Source of the DNA: Cytobacillus oceanisediminis
GTDB taxonomy: Bacteria > Bacillota > Bacilli > Bacillales > Cytobacillaceae
DNA: 64,000 nucleotides
Direction of reading: 5' to 3'
Assembly: GCF_004366035.1 (NCBI RefSeq)
Contig: NZ_SOEE01000008.1
Span: 257,989 to 321,988, forward strand
Shown: positions 53,975-61,064 of the stretch, piece by piece
How positions within the stretch are numbered: position 1 is the stretch's first letter
Layout of the letters: each line of letters starts with the position of its first letter
Program-made: the position numbers and the translations under genes
Notes under the pieces: model-generated
Told to the model about the DNA's origin: nothing
The model's database searches: none
The model's input: only the letters and a program-made list of their open reading frames with translations

Positions 53975-54706
53975 CTATCCTCTAACTTTCTTTGATATAA
54001 CTTTAACAGCAAATTTAGGAAGGGCTAGCATACGGCCAAAGCGGCTCGGCTGCTTCAGCAGCCTGTATAGCCATTCCAGATTGGCCTTTTGCCATGCATC
54101 CGGTGCTCTTTTAACTGTTCCTGCAATAACATCAAAACTGCCGCCTACTCCCATGAATACCCCTTTATCAAAATAGTCCAGGTTTTGTGAAATCCACTTT
54201 TCCTGCCTTGGAACACCCAATGCAACAAATATGAGGTCTGGTTGGGCATTTTTTATTTCCTTCTGGATTTCATTGTTGCTCCAGTCAAAGAAGCCATTAT
54301 GTGATCCAACAATATCCGTGGATGGATATTCCCGCTTTATTTCAGTAATTGCCTTATCCAACGTCTCTTGCTGTGCGCCCAGCAGATAAATCCGAAACTT
54401 ATTATTATTTGCCAATTGCAGCAAATCACGCATCGTATCATATCCTGCCACCCTCTCGGGAAGAGGAGTGTTTAAAAGCTGGGCCGCTTTTACAATACCA
54501 ATTCCATCAGCAGTCACATAATCCGCCTTTTTAACAAGTTCCATATATTCAGGCTCTTCATTTGCTTTAATGACAATTTCGGGATTTGCCGTAACGACAA
54601 AAGCCTTTTTTTCCGCATTAATATGATTCTCCAACTGTTCTACAAATTGAGACCTGGTTGTATGTACAAAAGGAACACCTAATATGTCCACATGTTTTAA
54701 GCTCAT
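53975..54706 (-). CDS. tagA: ManNAc transferase TagA
   Basis: The 243-residue WecG/TagA/CpsF glycosyltransferase has VVTANPEIVIKANEEPEY near residue 38, ADYVTADGIGIVKA near 65, LGAQQETLDKA near 110 and a VALGVPRQEKW motif near 158. TagA adds ManNAc to undecaprenyl-PP-GlcNAc. In B. subtilis this feeds wall teichoic acid. Here the gene heads an operon with a flippase, DUF5693 and csaB, so it probably supplies the ManNAc-containing polymer recognised by SLH modules, possibly both. AAGGAG precedes the ATG. Confidence 0.95.
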   Translation of the reverse strand: MSLKHVDILGVPFVHTTRSQFVEQLENHINAEKKAFVVTANPEIVIKANEEPEYMELVKKADYVTADGIGIVKAAQLLNTPLPERVAGYDTMRDLLQLANNNKFRIYLLGAQQETLDKAITEIKREYPSTDIVGSHNGFFDWSNNEIQKEIKNAQPDLIFVALGVPRQEKWISQNLDYFDKGVFMGVGGSFDVIAGTVKRAPDAWQKANLEWLYRLLKQPSRFGRMLALPKFAVKVISKKVRG

Positions 54707-54755
54707 TGAAAATCTCCTTGGGTCAATAATTTTCTTAATTAATATAACATAAAAA

Positions 54756-54783
54756 AAGAAGTAACAAGTAGTTGTTACTTCTT
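54756..54783 (-). terminator. Terminator after the SLH-glucosaminidase gene
   Basis: AAGAAGTAAC (54756-54765) pairs with GTTACTTCTT (54774-54783), followed by a T-run on the minus strand. Confidence 0.88.
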
Positions 54784-54797
54784 CTTAAAGAAATGAC

Positions 54798-56711
54798 TTA
54801 TTTAGCAAGCTTTGCTTCTTTCACAAATGTCCCCAGCGAACCCTTTCCATACACATGTCCATTACGATTTGTTTTTTCATCAGAGATGAGCTTATACCAT
54901 AATGCACCATCTTTCTGGGCTGTTTCTGTGTAAACAAACGGAATTCCTGATATTTTCATTTCATAGATAATTCCGTAAGAGGTTCCGTATCCGGAGCGGA
55001 CATTTAAAGATTCGACATTACTTACAGCTAATTTATATTTGTTTATATCTTTGCTTCCGAGAAATTGATCTGCCCGGTACATATGACCCGCAATTCTTTC
55101 CCCCCAATAAGGGTCAGAAGCATATTTCACGTTCATGCCAACACTTTTATTTCCTAATACAGCACCATTATAATAGGATCCTTTTGGGGATTGATAAGCT
55201 TGCGCAATATATTTAGCGGCTTCTTCGATTGAGTCTCTGAACGACTCATATTTGGTTGCACTTTCATACGGACTGCCATCATAGGCCTTCATGCCATAAA
55301 GATTTTTCTTATCCTGTGCAATTGCACTTGTTCCCCATGCACTTTCATGGATGGCATGAGCCATTAAATAAAGCGCATTTACTTCATACTTGGCTTCCAT
55401 TTCTTTAAAGTCCTTGCCTGTCCCTGCGAGCGGGCTTGTTTGGAAGCCTTTATAGGAGGAAGGGAACTTCTCTGTTAAAAATCGATCAATGTCTTCAACA
55501 GTATAGCTGGTTTTCCCATGGAGCGGAAGGAAATTAAAGTATGTGTAAGCTTCACCGGCTGCCGATCCCGAAGCAGTCGTAAAATGCACACCATTCCAGC
55601 TGTAATATATCTGCTCCTCAGCCATAAAAGAAGGAGCAAGCCCAATTAAAGCAGCAGGGCCATATGCTTTTGTAATAGGGTTATAGACAGTATGATAAAG
55701 CTCTTTTCCCGTCCTCTTATAATAGGACCTTTCATTGGAAACAACGCTTGGAATTAAATTCACATCCTCAGAAGAAACATAGCCTATAGTATCTCCAAGC
55801 TGAATCTTGACTGATTTTTCGGTTGCATCAAAATAGTTAAATTCTGTACCAGTATTTACATAGGTTCTTCCAGAGTCAGTGAGATCTGCTCTGTTATGAA
55901 TAATAGTAAATTTATTGGCTGCGGCTATACCTTTTTTCATATAAACGATATTATTTCCATATAGGACAGCCTGTTTATCTGTAATATTAGCTTTCGCAGT
56001 TTCAAAAGAATCATATTCTTTTAGAATATTAGGAGTTCCATCAGAATTAAAGGCTGCAACTTTATAGTCTAGGCTTTTTGGCGGCTCAACTAGATTCATC
56101 ATGCGGTTAATAACTGCGGCAGTTTGTCCGCGAGTAGTCATAGAGAGTGGTGCAAATGTTCCATCTGCATTTCCTGACATCAGCTTTAAATAAACAGCAC
56201 GCTGAACAGATTCAATATAACTTGGATGTATCTCAGCTAAATCTTTAAAGGTAAGCTTTGCTGTTTCTGAAAGTACACCTTTTGAAGAGACAGCCCGAAT
56301 GGCCATTACTGCCATCTCTTGACGTGAAATTTCTTTGCCCGGCTTAAAGCTTCCATCAGGGTATCCATTTACAATGCCAGTCTCCACTGCAGTATTAATC
56401 GCAGAATAATACCACGCCCCCGCTTTTACATCGGAAAACTTGGAATCTGCCAGATTAGCTACCGAAAACTCCACTGTACGGACTGGCTCGAGTTCAAGCG
56501 CCCTAACGATAAAAGCAGTAAACTCCGCACGTGTAACGGAAGCATCAGGTTTATATACTCCCTGCTCATAGCCTTTCATAATACCTTTTTCGATAAGGGT
56601 GCGCATATCCTTTTCGAAATAATGGCCAGTGATATCATCAGCTGCAAAAGATAGAGGAACATTGACCAGAAGCATAAAGACAGCAGCAACAACAGTAAAA
56701 ATGCGTTTCAA
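54798..56711 (-). CDS. SLH-anchored endo-beta-N-acetylglucosaminidase
   Basis: The 637-residue protein has a signal peptide (to about residue 23), three N-terminal SLH modules (about 28-205; MKGYEQGVYKPDASVTRAEF, NGYPDGSFKPGKEISRQEM), an SH3-like middle region (about 255-320), a glucosaminidase domain (about 425-560; catalytic Glu in AHAIHESAWGTS, then NLYGMKAYD) and a C-terminal SH3 domain (about 570-637; SLNVRSGYGTSY). It should cut glycan strands and act in wall turnover or daughter-cell separation, like LytD or LytB. Confidence 0.94.
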   Translation of the reverse strand: MKRIFTVVAAVFMLLVNVPLSFAADDITGHYFEKDMRTLIEKGIMKGYEQGVYKPDASVTRAEFTAFIVRALELEPVRTVEFSVANLADSKFSDVKAGAWYYSAINTAVETGIVNGYPDGSFKPGKEISRQEMAVMAIRAVSSKGVLSETAKLTFKDLAEIHPSYIESVQRAVYLKLMSGNADGTFAPLSMTTRGQTAAVINRMMNLVEPPKSLDYKVAAFNSDGTPNILKEYDSFETAKANITDKQAVLYGNNIVYMKKGIAAANKFTIIHNRADLTDSGRTYVNTGTEFNYFDATEKSVKIQLGDTIGYVSSEDVNLIPSVVSNERSYYKRTGKELYHTVYNPITKAYGPAALIGLAPSFMAEEQIYYSWNGVHFTTASGSAAGEAYTYFNFLPLHGKTSYTVEDIDRFLTEKFPSSYKGFQTSPLAGTGKDFKEMEAKYEVNALYLMAHAIHESAWGTSAIAQDKKNLYGMKAYDGSPYESATKYESFRDSIEEAAKYIAQAYQSPKGSYYNGAVLGNKSVGMNVKYASDPYWGERIAGHMYRADQFLGSKDINKYKLAVSNVESLNVRSGYGTSYGIIYEMKISGIPFVYTETAQKDGALWYKLISDEKTNRNGHVYGKGSLGTFVKEAKLAK

Positions 56712-56911
56712 TTGACAAAACTCCTTCTTGATATTTTCTATCTTCTAATCTAGCAAAATCCTACTATTTGCACCAGACATTTTTCGCCTTTTTTTAACAT
56801 ATTTATAAATCCGCTGGATATTCATCTAAAAATTACTGCTATAGTCACATCCTATTAAATGATTCCATATATCGGCATATCTGGATATAGAAAAAAATTC
56901 GTAATTCTCCA

Positions 56912-56940
56912 CAAAAAACTGCCACTTTTAAAGGGGCAGC
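56912..56940 (-). terminator. Orphan terminator-like hairpin
   Basis: CTGCC (56919-56923) pairs with GGCAG (56935-56939); the minus strand then runs TTTTTTG. About 160 bases separate it from the nearest upstream terminator on that strand, with no gene between. Confidence 0.6.
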
Positions 56941-57100
56941 CTTTGCAATAAACCGAAACTTTCATCCGCTTTATCGATAAAATAATAATTGTTAGAGCCA
57001 TTTGTGCCGAGTGCTAAATCCATCTAGTCTTTTTCAACCAATGACTTACTACCTAACCGAAAGCGAAATAGAATACTTTACAAAAATTGTATCCTTTCGA

Positions 57101-57136
57101 CAAAAATATACACCCACTCGTACTTAAGCGGGTGTA
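57101..57136 (-). terminator. Terminator after the large CDP-glycerol transferase gene
   Basis: TACACCC (57109-57115) pairs with GGGTGTA (57130-57136); TATATTTTTG follows on the minus strand. It lies 12 bases past the stop. Confidence 0.8.
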
Positions 57137-57147
57137 CCTTTATTTAT

Positions 57148-59508
57148 TTAAATAATTTTATCAGACTTTAAAAAGTCAATAATGCGATCGGTATTCTTAT
57201 TGTCATTAAAATGATTAATTAATGAATATTTGTACCTGTATTCCTCTTCAACTTCATAATTATTTTCAATGGCTTTTTTTACTTGGTTTAATAGCCCTCC
57301 AACACTGTATACCACCGGTCCAGGTGCGTTTTCTTCATTAACAGGAGGAATTGCCTTATACTGACGGATCAAGTAATCTTTTTCCTCCCAATAAAAAATT
57401 GGATAAGCACCCCGATATTGTGCATCATATATGGCTGAAGAATAATCTGTAATAAATATTTTAGCCTGTTTCAAAGCTTCAGAAGGATTATCCGAAATCA
57501 TATGTTTATACTCAGGCATATTACGGTAAATAAATTCAGAGAATTTATTATGCGGGACTATTAGAAGACGGTCGGCCAGCCCTTCTTTTTCAAACTCTTT
57601 TATAATCTTCAGAATGGTCTTATAGTAAGAAGTCTCTTCTATTTCATTATTATAGATAAGTCCTTCTTCCCAATATCGATAAGTTGGCATAAAGGCAATT
57701 TTATCTGCTGTCTTATCCATTTTAGCATAATCAAAAGTTGCCAGGCCTGTTAAAATTAAATCGTCGTCCTCATAATTCATCTTCCTAAATTCACCAGCCT
57801 CCAGGTGGGAGCTGATAACAGACTTATAAACATTGTAAGCTGTTTTATCTTTATGGAATCCATACGCCATTGGATTATCAACTGGCTTTGCAAACATAAT
57901 ACCATGCTGCAGGAAAACCAGGGGTACGGACATAATTTTTTTTCTCAGCTCATCAATATACAGACGATCGCTTAGGACATGGTTAGAAATTTCGCTTGAG
58001 ATAAAATAATCAGCGTTAAAAATGGAAAGATAGTGTCTAAAGCTATACTTATCAATAATATTCTTTCCGTACTTGCTTTTCATATATGGGTAATGTTCAG
58101 ACTCTTCATTTAATATGAAATAATTATGGGATTCAATGCCTTTTTCGTCCATAACCTTTTCATAAACCCGAAATGCAGACTCATCCGCTTTATTGCTTTT
58201 CTTTTCAAAAAATAAGTTCAGATTTCTTTTTCGGTCTTTTACCCACTTTGAAATCCATTTAGCAGCTTTTATTTTAATACGGTCTTTCAGTGTATATTCC
58301 TGTGAAAAAGGAAGAACGGTCAAAGTAATATTCCCTCTTAAATTCGTCCGGACTACATTTAATTTGTCTTTATTTCTCCTGAAAATATATGTCTTAACCT
58401 TTTTATCCGGTCTTCTAAAGTGTAGATTGTGGATGATTCTTTCACTATTACCCACAAAAAAGTTATTATGGATACGGTCGTCTATTTCTAATGAGGAATA
58501 AGGTATTTTAAAGTATCCATATCTCTTGAAAAACTTAATGCTTGCAAAAGGCCGGTAGAACTTTGTGACTTTATGGTCTGAATTTCGCAAATACAAATAG
58601 TCATATTTCTGAAAGGAATTAAAGGCGTGATGCGTAAACCTTCCATATATATAGAAATGGCTGCGCGTACCAAAAATTCTCAGTTTGGCCCGGTGCTGGG
58701 TCACCTTCAATGGATTGCTTCTAGCAATAAAAATTCCAAAGCTTTTTAAATATATAAAGTATCTTGCCTTATTGATAACATAAATAGCTAAAATATTTTC
58801 ATTTGGGAAGTCTTTTAGTGACTCTTTTTCAAAAACCATTTTCGGCTTATAGATATTTAGCTTTTGGAAGTTGATTGGAACTGCCTGCTTGGTTTTCTTA
58901 TTATATATCAGTATCTCGTTTTTATTTTCAATGTTTACAGTAATATTAGGATGGGTAGTTATAGAATCGAAAAGTACCTTATAGATATTTACGGATTCTG
59001 TTATACGATCGTAAGAGACGACTAGATGATAAATTCCATAAGATGCTTTCGAGAGTAGAATAAATCTTTCTTCAGAGTTTACCTCTAAATTCAATTCCAC
59101 GTTATAATCCACCGGATCCGAGTTTAAAAAAGAATCAACAATAGCTACTTGCTGGTGTTGATTATTTAAGATTTCGAACTTTGCTAATCCATACTGCTTT
59201 ACATAAATATCTTTATGAAAATTCTCGATGTTAAATTCCCATTTGATTTCATTAAATTGAGTCGGATCCTCTTCCATCAGTAAGTAGATCTTACTTTCAT
59301 ATGAGAAAATATAAAAATACCCTTTATCTGAGGTATATTCCATTATGAGCTGGTCTCTAATCTCATAATCAAACAAGTGTAATGATTTATTTGGCTCCAG
59401 TTCATCCAGTTTCCACTTAAATGATAAGCCATTATTCTTTATAAAAAGGTGGATATCAGTTTGATTAATATCAATTACTTCAATTATTGAGTTATATATT
59501 TTGTACAT
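57148..59508 (-). CDS. Large CDP-glycerol glycerophosphotransferase (TagF-like)
   Basis: The 786-residue protein has a C-terminal glycerophosphotransferase domain (about 390-780) with FLQHGIMFAKP near residue 510, IAFMPTYRYWEEG near 592, LLIVPHNKF near 635, FITDYSSAIYDAQYRG near 675 and an NAPGPVV loop near 725. The N-terminal half (1-380) is a beta-rich region with no recognised domain. TagF polymerases are similarly long. Relative to the two short enzymes at 32-34.5 kb it could be the main chain polymerase or act on a separate polymer. ATG 59508 is used because the ATG at 59520 abuts the ribosome binding site. Confidence 0.87.
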   Translation of the reverse strand: MYKIYNSIIEVIDINQTDIHLFIKNNGLSFKWKLDELEPNKSLHLFDYEIRDQLIMEYTSDKGYFYIFSYESKIYLLMEEDPTQFNEIKWEFNIENFHKDIYVKQYGLAKFEILNNQHQQVAIVDSFLNSDPVDYNVELNLEVNSEERFILLSKASYGIYHLVVSYDRITESVNIYKVLFDSITTHPNITVNIENKNEILIYNKKTKQAVPINFQKLNIYKPKMVFEKESLKDFPNENILAIYVINKARYFIYLKSFGIFIARSNPLKVTQHRAKLRIFGTRSHFYIYGRFTHHAFNSFQKYDYLYLRNSDHKVTKFYRPFASIKFFKRYGYFKIPYSSLEIDDRIHNNFFVGNSERIIHNLHFRRPDKKVKTYIFRRNKDKLNVVRTNLRGNITLTVLPFSQEYTLKDRIKIKAAKWISKWVKDRKRNLNLFFEKKSNKADESAFRVYEKVMDEKGIESHNYFILNEESEHYPYMKSKYGKNIIDKYSFRHYLSIFNADYFISSEISNHVLSDRLYIDELRKKIMSVPLVFLQHGIMFAKPVDNPMAYGFHKDKTAYNVYKSVISSHLEAGEFRKMNYEDDDLILTGLATFDYAKMDKTADKIAFMPTYRYWEEGLIYNNEIEETSYYKTILKIIKEFEKEGLADRLLIVPHNKFSEFIYRNMPEYKHMISDNPSEALKQAKIFITDYSSAIYDAQYRGAYPIFYWEEKDYLIRQYKAIPPVNEENAPGPVVYSVGGLLNQVKKAIENNYEVEEEYRYKYSLINHFNDNKNTDRIIDFLKSDKII

Positions 59509-59728
59509 ATCCAGTATCATCCCTTTGAATGCTATGCATTTAAATTATAAAATTTCCTCTCCTGTATAAAACCTGTATGAACGTCTTAATAAATTATACA
59601 TAAACATATTTTGAATGACAAACCGGATTCTACATGAAGTAAATGGTACGTTATCATCTTTAATTATTGTCGTATAAATAATCCCTAATAGCCAATACTT
59701 ATAAAAAAATTTAAAGGGGAGATGACTA

Positions 59729-59893
59729 TTGAGTAATATACAAAAAAATAGACGGGACACTATATTATTTCTAGCCGACAATGGGATGACAGACGAGGAA
59801 ATTTGTAATGAGCTAAATATAACCTTAAAGGAATACAAAATTGCGCTGAATGAAGAAGATGTAATATCTGACACCATGGACTACCTTTATTAA
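59729..59893 (+). CDS. 54-residue HTH-like small protein
   Basis: A TTG start eight bases after AAGGGGA opens a 54-residue frame ending TAA at 59891. The product has a basic start (MSNIQKNRRDTILFL), then DNGMTDEEICNELNITLKEYKIAL, which has the spacing of a helix-turn-helix, and an acidic end. A terminator follows ten bases after the stop. The small size, good ribosome binding site and terminator together make it likely real. Possibly a small regulator; no family recognised. Confidence 0.7.
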   Translation: MSNIQKNRRDTILFLADNGMTDEEICNELNITLKEYKIALNEEDVISDTMDYLY

Positions 59894-59902
59894 TTTTCTT
59901 AC

Positions 59903-59928
59903 AATCGCCTGTTTAGGGCGTTTTTTTT
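59903..59928 (+). terminator. Terminator after the 54-residue gene
   Basis: CGCCT pairs with AGG(G)CG in a short hairpin followed by TTTTTTTT. Confidence 0.75.
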
Positions 59929-60058
59929 GTGATAAGCCTGCTCCTTATTCACTATTTTAATTACATCATTTGTAAATCTCTATATATCCAACTAACTTCT
60001 TTTCTGTTATTCTATATTTATGATTTTAAAAATTGTCGAGTTTTGGAGGTTTACATAA

Positions 60059-60979
60059 ATGAGAGAAAAGAAGAAGAAAAGAAAATGGCTTCGTATTGCT
60101 GGTATTTTTTTTATGCTCCTTATCATTGGTATAGGGGCTTATGCGTTTTCAGTTTATAAATCTCTAACTAATGCAGTAGAAACTATGCACCAGCCAATCC
60201 AGCACAAGTCAGATAAAAGGCCTGAACAAGTGACACTCACAAAAAAAGAGCCATTTTCAGTTTTAATGCTCGGAGTGGATGAACGTTCAGGAGATAAGGG
60301 CAGATCGGATACCATGATTGTCCTAACGGTCAACCCAAAGGAAAGTTCAGTCAAGATGCTTAGTATCCCTCGAGACACTAGAACAGAAATCATCGGTAAA
60401 GGGTTTGAAGATAAAATTAACCATGCATATGCATTTGGAAATGAAGAAATGTCCATGGCAACGGTTGAAAACTTTTTGGATATCCCGCTGGACTACTATG
60501 TTAAAGTGAATATGGAAGGTTTTAAGGATATAGTAGATGCAGTTGGAGGAATAAATGTAAATAGTTCAATTGATTTTAAACAAGATGGTTATAATTTTGT
60601 TAAAGGAAATAACAGCCTTAACGGCAAAGAAGCACTTGCTTACGTTCGGATGAGGAAACAGGATCCAAATGGAGACTTTGGACGTCAGGACCGTCAGCGT
60701 CAAATTATCCAAGGGGTTATTAAGAAAGGAGCTAGCGTTAGTTCCCTGACCAATTTTGATGATATCTTTGGGGCATTAGGAAAAAATGTACGAACCAACC
60801 TGACATTCAATGAAATGAAAGATATTCAAAAGAATTACAGAGATGCAGGTTCTAATATTGAACAGATGAGCCTAAAGGGAAGCGGACAAACGATCAATAA
60901 AGTTTGGTATTTAATTGTTGCACAGGAAGAGCAGCAGCGTGTACAAAACGAATTAAAAGCGCATTTGGAATTAAATTAA
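60059..60979 (+). CDS. LCP cell-wall ligase 3
   Basis: The 306-residue type II membrane protein has a Lys/Arg-rich N-terminus, one anchor (about 10-30) and an LCP domain with LGVDERSGDKGRSDTMIVLT, SIPRDTRTEIIGKG, DYYVKVNM and YVRMRKQDPNGDFGRQDRQRQ. It diverges from the other two LCP proteins here (SIPRDTRTE versus SIPRDSYVY), so it is not a recent duplicate and may use a different polymer. GGAGG lies nine bases before the ATG. Confidence 0.95.
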   Translation: MREKKKKRKWLRIAGIFFMLLIIGIGAYAFSVYKSLTNAVETMHQPIQHKSDKRPEQVTLTKKEPFSVLMLGVDERSGDKGRSDTMIVLTVNPKESSVKMLSIPRDTRTEIIGKGFEDKINHAYAFGNEEMSMATVENFLDIPLDYYVKVNMEGFKDIVDAVGGINVNSSIDFKQDGYNFVKGNNSLNGKEALAYVRMRKQDPNGDFGRQDRQRQIIQGVIKKGASVSSLTNFDDIFGALGKNVRTNLTFNEMKDIQKNYRDAGSNIEQMSLKGSGQTINKVWYLIVAQEEQQRVQNELKAHLELN

Positions 60980-60984
60980 TTCAG

Positions 60985-61010
60985 AGGCTGGCTTTTCCAG
61001 CTTCTTTTTT
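60985..61010 (+). terminator. Terminator after LCP 3
   Basis: AGGCTGG (60985-60991) pairs with CCAGCTT (60997-61003), followed by CTTTTTTT. Confidence 0.8.
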
Positions 61011-61017
61011 TGCTCAA

Positions 61018-61053
61018 AAAGGCACCAATCCAAAATCTTGGATTGGTGCCTTT
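61018..61053. terminator. Bidirectional terminator before the subtilase-SLH gene end
   Basis: A 16-bp stem (61018-61033 with 61038-61053) with flanking A and T runs serves the converging genes. Confidence 0.92.
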
Positions 61054-61064
61054 ATTACTATTCT

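Larger units (their letters stand above)
56712..57147. other. Gene-free interval with an orphan hairpin
   Basis: The 436-base AT-rich interval between the glucosaminidase gene and the large CDP-glycerol transferase gene contains one terminator belonging to the latter (57101-57136) and a second, unassigned one (56912-56940). No coding frame with a ribosome binding site was found. The promoter of the glucosaminidase gene must lie here, but I cannot place it. Confidence 0.65.

Noticed and set aside
59545..59877. Minus-strand open frame of 110 codons
   Set aside because: It covers the 54-residue + strand gene, has no ribosome binding site at its start, and its composition is that of a shadow frame.
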